From Polaribacter batillariae (GTDB taxonomy: Bacteria > Bacteroidota > Bacteroidia > Flavobacteriales > Flavobacteriaceae), in NCBI RefSeq assembly GCF_017498485.1, contig NZ_CP071795.1, positions 372,001-436,000 on the forward strand: a DNA stretch of 64,000 bases, given 5' to 3'. The notes under the pieces were generated by a model. That model saw only the letters and a list, made by a program, of their open reading frames with translations. It did not search any database and was not told the DNA's origin. Of this stretch, positions 18,735-28,590 are shown in pieces. The first letter of the stretch is position 1, and every line of letters begins with the position of its first letter. Both the position numbers and the translations under genes were made by a program.

Positions 18735-18953
18735 GAAGCTGTCTCGAAAGTATTAACATTTGTCGTTTCTACGGTAATGGAGAAATCTTATTTACTGAAT
18801 ACTTGTCATTTCGACTGTAATGGAGAAATCTTATTTACTGAATTTCAATACTTTATATTTTTCGATAACTTCGTTAGCTACTTTCAATCAAAATATATTT
18901 TGATTTTAGTAATGCTTAAAAATAACAGTTAAATTTACTTTTGTGACAGCCTC
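18735..18953. repeat. MITE-like repeat, copy 1
   Basis: About 219 bp with imperfect terminal inverted repeats: GAAGCTGTCTCGAAAGTA on the left and, on the other strand, GAGGCTGTCACAAAAGTAA on the right. The core contains TCGATAACTTCGTTAGCTAC and a TCATTTCGA / GGAGAAATCT motif common in flavobacterial intergenic repeats. No coding capacity. Same orientation as the copy at 21260. The remaining bases of this 380-base gap hold nothing else that I can identify. Family of the parental element unproven; the ends look like those of IS1182- or IS4-type elements. Confidence 0.8.
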
Positions 18954-19029
18954 CCTCTTTTGTATTGTATTTATAAAGAAAAGAGTGGTTTTAACTCATT
19001 TTTTTTTATTGAAAAGCGTTTTTATACCA

Positions 19030-20934
19030 TTATCTAGAAGATAAATTAATGTTCGTTTTATTAAAATCAAAAAAGCTAGCAAAAACATCTAGTTGGTTAA
19101 GATCGCCTTTGGCAGTACCTTGTCCTTTATTAATAGCATCTTTTACCCTTCCTTTACCTAAAACGAAATCGTAAACTACGCTACTAGGAATGTTTAAGAC
19201 CAAATTGGCATCTTCTGGAATTTTTTCATAAAAAGCAGCAATTCCGTTTCTTACATGAAATCCGTATTTTTCTTTACGGTCTGTAATATTAAATCCAATT
19301 TTAAAATTCGCATCTACGGCTTTAGATGCATTAATTTTTACTCTTAAATTTTCTAGAATGGTACCAATTCCAAATTGTTGAATTATTACAGGGTTTGCAA
19401 AATCAAACGCTCCAGATTTATCCAGTGAACCATCCAACTCTTTTGCTCCAGAGAGTGCAAAGTTTCTATAATAAATATTCGCTTGCTCATACCCCCAAGA
19501 TTCCATTGCTTTTGCTTTTACTTTTCTTGCTTCAGCATCTTCAGGATTAGAACGAATTAAATGAGTGGTAATTTCCATAGCCCATCCATAATCTTTTGCT
19601 TCTATTGCTTTATTGGCAATTTTAAGTACATTATCACGCCCGCCCATAGCAGAAGTATAAAGCTCGGCTTTTCTTTTAAAAGACGGTGTTGCTAATGCTG
19701 TTGCATCACCTGAATACCATCCTAAATAACCATTGTAAACATTTCTTACTACGTGTTCTACACTTCCATAAAATTCTTGCAACCAAGGGTCTTTTTTTAG
19801 ATTTTCGGGTAGTTTTACCAATGTTACTAATTCTTCTGGAGTGGCTCCTTGGTTCATGTAGTAAATCGATTGGTCGTGTGTAAATTGAATGGCATCTCTA
19901 TAGTTTTGAATGCGTTCTACTATAAATTTATTACCAACCCACGATCGCATGTGAGAGTGACTATAACTATTGCTCTTTTTGGCATATTCTAGTAAGTTAT
20001 CAACTCCTTTGTACCATTTTACCAAATCTCTATATTTGGTACCTCTTAAGGTGTAAAGATTCGGAAAAGATTCGCCCTGAATCGTTTCTGAACCATGTAC
20101 GTGCTTTAAATCGGGAAAATAAACATCAATTTCGTCTTCTGCATCTCCATAAGCTTCAAATAAAACCATTTTTACGCCTGCAACTTCGGTTTCTAATTTG
20201 CCTTTTACGATTTCTGTTGGGCGATAGAATGAGATTTTTCCGCCAGCAAATGTTGGCCCTAAACCAGCATGAACCAAACCTTTTTCATTTTGTCCCAAAT
20301 ACGTTGCACCACCATAAGCTGTACGTTCTGTTAATATAGAGCCTACAACACTAGCATCGTTTGCCAAATATTCCATAAATTGATGATGTGCAAAAACTTT
20401 AACATTTCCATTGTTAACTTGTTTTTGTGTTACCCCCATTCCTTCAGAACCAAAAGAATGGTCTGGATGTCTATGAGAATAAACAACAGCTTTAACAGGT
20501 AGTTGAATATTGGTTTCTTTTCTAAAATCGTTTAGTATTCTTTCTGAAGCTTCATCGCTTTCTCCTGGGTCCACTACAATTAAGCCATCGTTTCCAACGA
20601 CAATTAAAGTAGAAGTTAGCTGCCAACCTGCCATTAAAAAGGCTTTGTTTTTTACAGGCTCGTAAATGGTTTTGGGCATTTGCTTTCCAAAAGAAGTCAT
20701 TCTATCGTTAATAAAATCACTTTCTTTAGTGATGGCTAAATTGTTAAATCGTGCTCTAATAGGGGCAAGATTTTTTAAGATTTCTTCATCGGCATAAGGT
20801 TCTGTTTCTAGAGGAACGTTATGGTCTATAACTTCTGGGGTAAGTAAATTCTCATTAAAAGAATGTTTGTCTGTTTGATTTTTATCACATCCCCAAAAGA
20901 TAAAAAAGACAAAAATGTAGGGTAGTTTTCTCAT
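19030..20934 (-). CDS. Alkylsulfatase, MBL-fold lipoprotein (SdsA1/BDS1-like)
   Basis: 634 residues from ATG 20934; the frame is open a further 23 codons without family character. The start MRKLPYIFVFFIFWGC is a lipoprotein signal (Cys 16). The MBL domain has the zinc motif SHRHPDHSFGSEG near residue 150, plus VGNDGLIVVDPGESDEA near 110. A helical dimerisation region follows, and the last 120 residues form an SCP2-like sterol-carrier domain (FKIGFNITDRKEKYGFHVRNG region). Such enzymes cleave alkyl sulfates (for example SDS-type detergents) to alcohol and sulfate. The gene stands alone and is bracketed by two direct MITE-like repeats. Confidence 0.9.
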   Translation of the reverse strand: MRKLPYIFVFFIFWGCDKNQTDKHSFNENLLTPEVIDHNVPLETEPYADEEILKNLAPIRARFNNLAITKESDFINDRMTSFGKQMPKTIYEPVKNKAFLMAGWQLTSTLIVVGNDGLIVVDPGESDEASERILNDFRKETNIQLPVKAVVYSHRHPDHSFGSEGMGVTQKQVNNGNVKVFAHHQFMEYLANDASVVGSILTERTAYGGATYLGQNEKGLVHAGLGPTFAGGKISFYRPTEIVKGKLETEVAGVKMVLFEAYGDAEDEIDVYFPDLKHVHGSETIQGESFPNLYTLRGTKYRDLVKWYKGVDNLLEYAKKSNSYSHSHMRSWVGNKFIVERIQNYRDAIQFTHDQSIYYMNQGATPEELVTLVKLPENLKKDPWLQEFYGSVEHVVRNVYNGYLGWYSGDATALATPSFKRKAELYTSAMGGRDNVLKIANKAIEAKDYGWAMEITTHLIRSNPEDAEARKVKAKAMESWGYEQANIYYRNFALSGAKELDGSLDKSGAFDFANPVIIQQFGIGTILENLRVKINASKAVDANFKIGFNITDRKEKYGFHVRNGIAAFYEKIPEDANLVLNIPSSVVYDFVLGKGRVKDAINKGQGTAKGDLNQLDVFASFFDFNKTNINLSSR

Positions 20935-21194
20935 GTTTAATTTTTTAGTTGTTATTGATTTAATTGGTGTAGCGAAATTACATTTTTTTAATTCTAGAAA
21001 CAAAATTCAAAAGTACAAATACCCACTTTTTTTTCTTTCTTTTTTGTTTTTACTGATGGTATTTGGCTGTTTTTTGGTGTTTTTTTGAGGTACAAAAACT
21101 TATTTTATAAGAAATTAGTCAAAAAATAAAAAATGATGTATAAAGTTTGTGGAGATAGAAAACGTTATAAATTTTAAAATTTATCCACTAAAAT

Positions 21195-21230
21195 GTCCGT
21201 TTAAATATGTTGATTTATATTTAAACGGGC
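21195..21230. repeat. Perfect-looking inverted repeat (hairpin)
   Basis: GTCCGTTTAAATA and TATTTAAACGGGC pair around a ten-base loop, between the alkylsulfatase gene start and MITE copy 2. No T tract follows, so it is not a typical terminator; it may be an operator or an end of an old element. The stretch 20935-21194 otherwise shows nothing beyond AT-rich sequence. Confidence 0.6.
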
Positions 21231-21259
21231 ATCCATAGATTGTTTATCAATATAAAAAA

Positions 21260-21455
21260 AAAGCTGTCTCGAAAGTATTAAATTTTGTCGTTTCGATTAT
21301 AATTTTGTCATTTCGAGGGTAATGGAGAAATCTTATTTATTGAATTTCAGTATTTTATATTTTTCGATAACTTCGTTAGCTACTTTCAATTAAAAATATA
21401 TTTTAATTTTAGTAATGCTTAAAATAACAGTTAAATTTACTTTTGCGACAGCCTC
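21260..21455. repeat. MITE-like repeat, copy 2
   Basis: About 196 bp, same family and same orientation as 18735-18953: it starts AAGCTGTCTCGAAAGTATTAA, shares the core with TCGATAACTTCGTTAGCTAC, and ends TTACTTTTGCGACAGCCTC. It differs by a shorter left part and scattered substitutions. Together the two copies bracket the alkylsulfatase gene. Confidence 0.8.
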
Positions 21456-21508
21456 AAGCAACTTTAAAAGTTATTAATTTATAAAACTGTTTAATAAAAC
21501 TATTGTTG

Positions 21509-23416
21509 CTACAATCGGTTATCTATAATATTCTGAACCACTTCTGGATTTAACAATGTACTTGTATCGCCTAAGTTTTCTATTTCATTCGAAGCTATTT
21601 TACGTAAAATTCGTCGCATTATTTTTCCTGAACGTGTCTTTGGCAAACCTTCTGAAAATTGAATTTTATCTAACTTCGCAATTGGTCCAATATGTTCTGT
21701 AATTATTTGATTGATTTCTTTTCGTAAATTATCGTGGTTTCTACTCTCGCCTGCATCTTTTAAGATTACATACCCATACAAAGCACTTCCTTTTACATCG
21801 TGTGGAAAACCAACGATGGCAGATTCTGCTACTGCTGGATGTTCGTTAATCGCATCTTCTATTGGTGCCGTTCCTAAATTATGCCCCGAAACAATAATTA
21901 CATCATCTACTCTACCTGTAATTCTATAATATCCTACTTCGTCTCTTAATGCACCATCTCCTGTAAAATAATTATTTGCAAAAGCCGAAAAATAAGTTTC
22001 TTTATATCGCTCGTGATTTCCCCAAATGGTTCTTGCAATACTTGGCCATGGAAATTTAATGCACAGCCTTCCTTCTACTTGATTTCCTTTTAATTCATCT
22101 CCATTTTCATCCATTAAAGCTGGCTGAATTCCTATAAATGGTAAACTTGCGTAGGTTGGTTTTGTAGGGGTTACATACGGAATTGGCGTTATCATAATAC
22201 CACCCGTTTCGGTTTGCCACCAAGTATCTATAATCGGACTTTTCTTCTTCCCAACATTATCATTATACCAATGCCAAGCTTCTTCATTAATAGGTTCTCC
22301 AACAGAACCTAACACTTTTAAGGAAGATAAATCGTATTTATCTATTAATTCTGTGCCTTGTTTTGCCAATGCTCTAATGGCTGTTGGCGCTGTATAAAAT
22401 TGGTTTACTTTATGTTTTTCTACGATTTCCCAAAAACGTCCAAAATCTGGGTAACTAGGTACCCCTTCAAATAATACTGTGGTAGCTCCGTTTGCTAATG
22501 GTCCATAAACAATGTAAGAGTGGCCTGTAATCCAACCAATATCTGCAGTACACCAATACACATCGTTTTCTTTGTACTGAAATGCATTTTTAAAAGTATA
22601 AGCTGTATAAACCATATAACCTGCTGTGGTATGCACCATTCCTTTTGGTTTTCCTGTAGAACCAGAAGTGTATAGAATAAATAATGGGTCTTCTGCATCC
22701 ATTACTTCTGCTTTGCACTCTGCAGAAGCTTCGTCTAAAAGTGGTTGCAACCATTTGTCGCGACCTGCTTTCATTTTTATCTCAGAATGGATTCTTTTTG
22801 CTACCAAAACAGTTTCTACAACAGCACAACTTTCTAAAGCTTCATCTACAATTCCTTTTAAATCGATGGTTTTTTTTCCTCTGTAAGAACCATCTGCAGT
22901 AATGACCATTTTACAGCCAGAATCGTTTATTCTAGTTGCCAATGCTGTGGAAGAAAATCCTGCAAAAACTACAGAATGAATTGCTCCAATTCTTGCGCAA
23001 GCTAATACAGAAATTGCCAATTCTGGAATCATAGGAACGTAAATACAAACTCTATCTCCTTTTTTAACGCCGTTTTCTTTTAAAACGTTTGCAAACTGAT
23101 TTACTCTTTGATGCAATTGCCTATAAGTAATGTGTTCTGAAGGTTCTTTTGGGTCATTGGGTTCAAATAAAATAGCTGTTTTATCTCCGCGAGTTGCCAA
23201 GTGCCTATCGATACAGTTTTCTGTAATGTTTAGTTTAGCGCCTTCGAACCACTTAATTTCTGGTTTTGAGAAATCCCAATCTAAAACTTTATCCCATTTT
23301 TTTCGCCATAAAAAATGCTCTTCTGCCACTTCTTCCCAAAAATTTTCGGGTTCACGTATCGATTTTCTATAAACTTGGTAGTATTCTTCTAAGTGTTTAA
23401 TGTGGTAATTGCTCAT
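21509..23416 (-). CDS. acs: Acetate-CoA ligase (acetyl-CoA synthetase)
   Basis: 635 residues. ANL-superfamily enzyme that makes acetyl-CoA from acetate, ATP and CoA through acetyl-AMP. The P-loop-like motif YTSGSTGKPKGMVH lies near 252-265, the WWQTETGG motif near 403 and the C-terminal TRSGKIMRRILRKIA near 597-611, which holds the catalytic Lys that is acetylated for control in homologues. The N-terminal ACAS domain (YRKSIREPENFWEEVAEEHF) is complete. Start ATG 23416. Divergent from the TauE/SafE gene. Confidence 0.96.
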   Translation of the reverse strand: MSNYHIKHLEEYYQVYRKSIREPENFWEEVAEEHFLWRKKWDKVLDWDFSKPEIKWFEGAKLNITENCIDRHLATRGDKTAILFEPNDPKEPSEHITYRQLHQRVNQFANVLKENGVKKGDRVCIYVPMIPELAISVLACARIGAIHSVVFAGFSSTALATRINDSGCKMVITADGSYRGKKTIDLKGIVDEALESCAVVETVLVAKRIHSEIKMKAGRDKWLQPLLDEASAECKAEVMDAEDPLFILYTSGSTGKPKGMVHTTAGYMVYTAYTFKNAFQYKENDVYWCTADIGWITGHSYIVYGPLANGATTVLFEGVPSYPDFGRFWEIVEKHKVNQFYTAPTAIRALAKQGTELIDKYDLSSLKVLGSVGEPINEEAWHWYNDNVGKKKSPIIDTWWQTETGGIMITPIPYVTPTKPTYASLPFIGIQPALMDENGDELKGNQVEGRLCIKFPWPSIARTIWGNHERYKETYFSAFANNYFTGDGALRDEVGYYRITGRVDDVIIVSGHNLGTAPIEDAINEHPAVAESAIVGFPHDVKGSALYGYVILKDAGESRNHDNLRKEINQIITEHIGPIAKLDKIQFSEGLPKTRSGKIMRRILRKIASNEIENLGDTSTLLNPEVVQNIIDNRL

Positions 23417-23605
23417 AATTTGGTTACTTTTTTTTTAGAGATTTTAAAAATATAAAATTATTTTTCTTTTTTCGAAGGTAAAATGGTCAATTCTAAGTTT
23501 TTTTTAAAGTTGTTAAATTTATAAAATATATTACTCTTTTTATCATTTTTTCTACTGATTACGTTTAGTTACAGACCAAATACAATTATTGTTGTTTATA
23601 TGCAA

Positions 23606-23632
23606 TTGATCTTTAGAAGAATAATATCTTTG
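23606..23632 (+). promoter_or_regulatory. Promoter of the TauE/SafE gene
   Basis: TTG at 23606-23608 and TATCTTTG at 23625-23632, 16 bases apart, about 20 bases before the start codon. Good -7 box, spacing slightly short. Confidence 0.55.
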
Positions 23633-23652
23633 TAAAAGGAGTAAATCTACAA

Positions 23653-24420
23653 ATGATTTTAGAAACTATTTTAGCAAATTGGTATATTATTCTGCTTTTT
23701 TTTGCAGTCGCAATTTTATATGCTTCTGTAGGTTTTGGTGGTGGGTCTAGTTATTTAGCGATTCTTGCATTAACCGGAGTTGCATTTACACAAATTAGAG
23801 CAACTGCACTTTTATGCAATATTGTAGTGGTTTCTGGAAACGTATTTTTGTATTATCAACATAAAAAAATTGAGGTTAAAAAAATAGCTCCATTAGTTTT
23901 AACAAGCATTCCCTTGGCTTATGTAGGTGGTTTTTTAAAGATTAGTCAGCAATTTTTTTTTATTCTTTTAGGAATTACACTTCTTTTTGCGGCAATAAGC
24001 ATGTGGATTTCGAAACGGATTGTTTCCTCTAAAGAACACATTAAAAAACAAAATTTAGCTAAAAATGCTAGTTTTGGAGGAATTATTGGTTTTGTCTCTG
24101 GAATGGTAGGTATTGGTGGTGGTATTTTTCTGGCACCTCTTTTACATTTAACAAATTGGAATACTCCTAAGAAAATAGCGGCAACTGCGAGTTTCTTTAT
24201 TTTGGTAAACTCAATTTCGGGTTTATTGGGTCAATATTCGAATCCAGATTTCTATATCGATTGGAACCTAACTTCCGCATTATTAATTACCGTTTTTATT
24301 GGTGGGCAAATTGGCAACAGACTTAGTAATACTTACTTTACCCCTATTCAATTGAAAAAAGCAACAGCTATATTAATTGCTTTTGTGAGCATTCGTATTT
24401 TAATGAAGTATTTACTTTAG
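23653..24420 (+). CDS. TauE/SafE-family membrane transporter
   Basis: 255 residues with about eight hydrophobic spans. The two half-repeats of the family are visible: YASVGFGGGSSYLAILAL near residue 24 and GFVSGMVGIGGGIFLAPLL near 144, each with the Gly-rich loop that defines the TauE/SafE fold. Members move sulfite, sulfoacetate or other small organic anions out of the cell, in the inner membrane. No sulfur-metabolism neighbours to fix the substrate, unless it acts together with the nearby alkylsulfatase, which is speculative. Confidence 0.87.
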   Translation: MILETILANWYIILLFFAVAILYASVGFGGGSSYLAILALTGVAFTQIRATALLCNIVVVSGNVFLYYQHKKIEVKKIAPLVLTSIPLAYVGGFLKISQQFFFILLGITLLFAAISMWISKRIVSSKEHIKKQNLAKNASFGGIIGFVSGMVGIGGGIFLAPLLHLTNWNTPKKIAATASFFILVNSISGLLGQYSNPDFYIDWNLTSALLITVFIGGQIGNRLSNTYFTPIQLKKATAILIAFVSIRILMKYLL

Positions 24421-24582
24421 ATTATTTTTTTTAGACACAGGTTTTGCGAATTATACAGATGGTTGCGTTTTGTATGCTCCGTTTTTTCGTAAAGCGTTGC
24501 TAAGTTTTGTGACCGAAAACTAAGACTGAAACGTCCTATTCTAAAAGTATTATCTATAAAGGGAATTAAAAGAGATTTCTAT

Positions 24583-24613
24583 TTGCACATCTAATTCATT
24601 AAAAATATCTTTG
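24583..24613 (+). promoter_or_regulatory. Promoter of the TerC-like gene
   Basis: TTG at 24583-24585 and TATCTTTG at 24606-24613 with 20 bases between them, a near-ideal Bacteroidetes promoter 25 bases before the start codon. Confidence 0.75.
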
Positions 24614-24638
24614 AAACCATCAACAAAAAAACAAAAAA

Positions 24639-25448
24639 ATGTTAGAAAACATCTTTACTCTTTTAATGTTAGTTATGTTACAAGCTGTATTAGGCTTCGA
24701 TAATTTATTATACATTTCTTTAGAATCTAAAAAAGCACCTCAACCCGATCAAAAGAAAGTTCGAAAAAACGGAATTTTAATCGCAATTATATTAAGAATT
24801 GTATTGTTATTTTTATTGGTTTCTATTATCGATTATTTTCAAGAACCTTTTTCTTTTTTAACAGGAAAAATAGAAGATGTTGTAAGTTTTGCTTTTAACG
24901 GACATAGTATAATTGTTTTATTAGGGGGTGCATTTATTATTTATACAGCTATTAAAGAAATTTGGCACATGATTTCTACCAAAGGTCTCGAAGTTTCTGA
25001 AATGGTTACAGAAAAGAGAACGAAATCGTCTAAAGCTGTTATATTTAGTATTGTTTTAATGAATTTAGTTTTTTCTTTCGACTCGATTCTAGCTGCAATT
25101 GGTTTAACAAGTGCTATTGAAAATGCTACCACAGCATTTATAATTATGGCTATTGCCATTGTAATTAGCGGGTTATTAATGTTATTTATGGCAGATAAAA
25201 TTTCGGTTTTCTTATCGAAAAATAGAATGTATGAAGTTTTAGGTTTATTTATACTTTTTATTGTAGGAATAATGTTAATTACAGAAGGTGGGCATTTGGC
25301 ACATTTAAAATTGTTTGGAAATGAAATTGTGCCAATGAGCAAAACTACTTTCTATTTTGTAATTGCCATTTTAGTGGTTGTAGATGTTGTTCAAGGAAGG
25401 TATCAAAAGAAATTATTGAAAGAAAATCAACTTTTAGAAAAGAAATAA
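24639..25448 (+). CDS. TerC-family integral membrane protein
   Basis: 269 residues with about seven membrane spans. The motif GFDNLLYISL at residues 19-28 and the second copy FSFDSILAAIGLT near 147 carry the acidic residues in the membrane that define the TerC/Alx group. These proteins handle metal ions (manganese export in Alx and MeeF homologues; tellurium resistance in plasmid TerC). The loop region 90-125 is short, so no CBS or CorC domain is attached. It has its own promoter and no operon partner. Manganese export is inferred from the family. Confidence 0.85.
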   Translation: MLENIFTLLMLVMLQAVLGFDNLLYISLESKKAPQPDQKKVRKNGILIAIILRIVLLFLLVSIIDYFQEPFSFLTGKIEDVVSFAFNGHSIIVLLGGAFIIYTAIKEIWHMISTKGLEVSEMVTEKRTKSSKAVIFSIVLMNLVFSFDSILAAIGLTSAIENATTAFIIMAIAIVISGLLMLFMADKISVFLSKNRMYEVLGLFILFIVGIMLITEGGHLAHLKLFGNEIVPMSKTTFYFVIAILVVVDVVQGRYQKKLLKENQLLEKK

Positions 25449-25552
25449 CTTCTAAAAATTGCAGGATTTTCATACATTTAGTGATAAAATTTGCCATATT
25501 GTGTTGGGAAACCTTCAAATTTCCAATTAGAATCAATGTGTTTTTTATTAAC

Positions 25553-26275
25553 TTATAAAAAAAACATTTCAATAAAATTTGTAGAAAAATTAATGAGGTT
25601 GTGAAATATAATTGCGGGTAAAATACTTTTACTGTAATAAGTCATCCAACCTAGTATATACCCTAATATACCTGTAATAATAAATGCATCTATCGCGAAT
25701 TGTAATTCCCAATTTTGAAGAAAAAGAGAATGTCCTAACGCAAAAATCAAAGTGGTTGCCCAAATGGCAGGATGCCCTAACTTGAATTTACTGTTTTTTA
25801 TGATTGGTATTAAAAGCCCAAGAAGAATTCCCCTCCATAATTCCTCGTCAATTCCAGGCATTGTCATTTGATAAAACAAAATCTCTGTGTTCAACGGCTT
25901 GCTTCGAGAAAATGCCATAGTTAATACAGCCATAAATATTACGGTTACCAGACCAACGATGATTACTTTTCTTCTTGATTTTTTTATTGGAAGCGATAAG
26001 ATAAAATCATTGTCCTTGAGATAGTTTTTCACCAAAAAATAAAACACTATTGAAAATAATAGTGCCAATATTTTTCCTGCCCAATTCATTTCTGTATTTG
26101 GGATTGATAAAAAACTAAAACTTATAGGGATGAATATTAATATAACATAGCTTAGATGGTAAGATCCTGCCAATAAGCTATTCTTATTGAATATATTAGT
26201 ACGTTTTTTAAAGGGTAACATAATTAATAATGAACTGATCAAAATGATCACGGTAATTGTTATCTGCTCTATCAT
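25553..26275 (-). CDS. CPBP-family intramembrane metalloprotease (Abi)
   Basis: 240 residues with about seven spans. The motifs of the CPBP/Rce1 family are present: EELWRGILLGLL near 141 (EExxxR), FALGHSLFLQ near 183 (FxxxH) and FHNLINF near 226 (HxxxN/B). Relatives cut prenylated or other membrane peptides, and several take part in bacteriocin self-immunity. No bacteriocin gene is visible nearby. First gene of the accessory block on the minus strand. Confidence 0.88.
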   Translation of the reverse strand: MIEQITITVIILISSLLIMLPFKKRTNIFNKNSLLAGSYHLSYVILIFIPISFSFLSIPNTEMNWAGKILALLFSIVFYFLVKNYLKDNDFILSLPIKKSRRKVIIVGLVTVIFMAVLTMAFSRSKPLNTEILFYQMTMPGIDEELWRGILLGLLIPIIKNSKFKLGHPAIWATTLIFALGHSLFLQNWELQFAIDAFIITGILGYILGWMTYYSKSILPAIIFHNLINFSTNFIEMFFL

Positions 26276-26368
26276 AGTATTGTCAATTAAAAATTAATTT
26301 TTTCTTATGAAATAGTTTGATGTGTAATCAAACAGCTTGCTAATTCTTGTAAGTTTCAAATAAAAAGC

Positions 26369-27199
26369 CTAGCTTCTATGGTCATAAGGTGTGTATCGTT
26401 GCCAACGCCAAGGTGTATAGGTATCGCCAATAGTCAATTCCAAAAGTTTCTTAAAAGTGCTTTCTGCATTATCGCTGTTGGACATTAGCAAAACCCCTTT
26501 CTGTTCAGCAGGAAATAGAATAAAGTAATGTTGAAATCCGTTGTCGTGGCCTTCTTTAAATACCGCTTTTCCATAGGGCGTATTTAAAATTCCAAAACCC
26601 AACCCATAGCTTAGCTCTACCGCATCATTTTGGTTAGTATCTTCCCAAGCTTGATAACCAAATTGAGTTTTTGACGTTATTCTTACTGATGGTTCAAACA
26701 ATAATTCAGTTATTGGTGATTTCTTACTTGATAAGTTCAATAAATGCCGTAAAAATTTCGAATAATCATTTACTGTTGTATATAATGAACCCGCTGCATT
26801 GGCTTGTGTTCTTTTATGATCCATAATTTTAGCTAATCGAAAACCTATTTCATAGACTTCGTTTCTTTTAAGCTCAAATTCCCCATTTAAATACTTTATA
26901 TATCTACTTTGAATTAGAGAATCGTGCTTGACATCAACTTCAACCATGATCTTTGTAGGCTTAAATTCTTTTAGGTTATTGATAAGAACTTTTAATTCGC
27001 GTTCTCTTTCGTGAGATAAAATATCATCATAGCTGTCTTTAAAGACGTTATTCCCTTGATTGCCCATGTGGTAATTACCAATAATTGCAATTTCAGGCTT
27101 ACTTTTGGCCTCTTGATCAACTATTCCTACTTGTCCCAATGAAAATTGGAATGTCATTACAACCAATGGCAGAAACAAAATAATTATTAGTTTCATCAT
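26369..27199 (-). CDS. Chimeric gene: DUF5694 N-terminal part fused to a serine-hydrolase C-terminal part
   Basis: 276 residues made of two unrelated pieces. Residues 1-127 start with a signal peptide (MMKLIIILFLPLVVMTFQF) and match DUF5694 (EIAIIGNYHMGNQGNNVF, then MVEVDVKHDSL and GFRLAKIMDH). From residue 128 (KRTQANAAGSLYTTVNDYSKF) to the end, the protein is the C-terminal part of a beta-lactamase-fold serine hydrolase, identical to the neighbour at 30042 except at the last few residues. The catalytic SxxK and YxN motifs of the hydrolase are in the missing part, and DUF5694 is cut short, so neither function is likely to survive. The join is in frame. See the 441-bp duplication entries. Confidence 0.9.
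   Translation of the reverse strand: MMKLIIILFLPLVVMTFQFSLGQVGIVDQEAKSKPEIAIIGNYHMGNQGNNVFKDSYDDILSHERERELKVLINNLKEFKPTKIMVEVDVKHDSLIQSRYIKYLNGEFELKRNEVYEIGFRLAKIMDHKRTQANAAGSLYTTVNDYSKFLRHLLNLSSKKSPITELLFEPSVRITSKTQFGYQAWEDTNQNDAVELSYGLGFGILNTPYGKAVFKEGHDNGFQHYFILFPAEQKGVLLMSNSDNAESTFKKLLELTIGDTYTPWRWQRYTPYDHRS
26379..26819. repeat. 441-bp duplicated block, copy A
   Basis: Collinear with 30046-30486 without gaps. By eye I count two substitutions in 441 bases, in the run of C near 26497 and near 26603. Homology stops abruptly at both ends: before TGGTCATAAGG and after CTTTTATGA. This copy forms the C-terminal part of the chimeric gene. Confidence 0.93.
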
Positions 27200-28590
27200 G
27201 AGTGTTTTTTATATTAGTATTACATGCATTTACTCTTTTATCCAATTGTAGTAGGCTTTTTAAATTTGGCAGCCCTCCAATAGCATGAGTCATTTGTTTA
27301 TCTCAAAAAAACGTATTAGGTTTTACGTTGTAGTATGAGAGTTGGTATGCCTTTGCCAACAGTTGAAATATCTTAGCCTGAGTTCTTTTGTTTTCAATAA
27401 TTTAAAATATTCCTAGTTTTTTATATTTTTTAAATATTCTTGAACCTCACTCCAAAATACAGGCTGCAAATGCATCCCAAAAACCCTTGAAACTTCAAGC
27501 TTGTTTTTATTCACGGCATCTTTAACTTCCGTCAGATATTGGGGCATAAAAAAACCTTCTTGCGTTTTCTGAATTAAGTCTGCTGTGTACAACCAATTGT
27601 CTTTTTTTGAATGTACCATTAGCATCTTGCTTCCCGCACTTCCATTTATTGGATAAATGGTAACGTTTTTGCCGAAATTCATTTTGTCAGTAACAAAATT
27701 GTAAATTGGTGCTTTTGGATTTTTGCTCAATTTATCTGGATGAGAAGTGTAAGTTGCGTTTATAATTTTCTCTAGTAATGACTTATTGTTCGGATGGGTA
27801 ACGATGGGAATTCCATTGGCAACATATTCCCTAACACCACCGATATGAGGATAAGCATCAGAAGCTATCACAACCCCTTTGATCGTTTTATCTGGGTATG
27901 TCTCTTTTAAATAATCAACGATACTATAGCTGTACGAAGAACTAATAGGTGCTTCAATTATGAGAATATCATTTTGATTAATCACCAGTTGCACAAACCA
28001 GGGCCCCAATAAGGTATAGACATTATCAAATTCGTTCTTTAGGTACTCAAAATTTCCTTTTTGCTGTATTACTGGTGGCCTTTGCTGAATATCTTTTTCT
28101 GCTTTAAAAATTTCATTATCAACTGTCTTGAGGAATGAAACTGAATCGCAGGTTATTGAGCGCCATTTATTACCCAACCTGTAAATATCCCATTGGTATG
28201 GATATCGAATTCCTTTTTGATGATAGTGATATAATGAATACTTAACAGTCGTCGTGAAGTTTCCAAATGGCGAAAAGAAATTCTCATAAGGTAAATAGGT
28301 TTCTATTTCTGCCTGAAAAAGTAACCCAGTTTTCGAATTGATTGAAATTCTAATGTTTACATTATTTTTTGTGAACGATAAGTTGTAGTAAGTTTCGCCT
28401 TGAATAGAACTATTATTTTTTTCTTTTTTTAAGTCATTCGATGCTTTTGCTTTCAATAAAATTGCAATAGGGTCATAACTCACTAAACTTAAAATTTCAT
28501 CCTTATAGCTTTTGGGCAATGGGTACTTTTGCGTTCCATAAACCATATCGCCTTTGGATGCATTAATTACTATTGAACTGCTAATACCAT

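Noticed and set aside
23653..24420. Sulfur pathway linking alkylsulfatase and the TauE/SafE exporter
   Set aside because: The acs gene on the other strand and a MITE copy lie between them; closeness alone is too weak.
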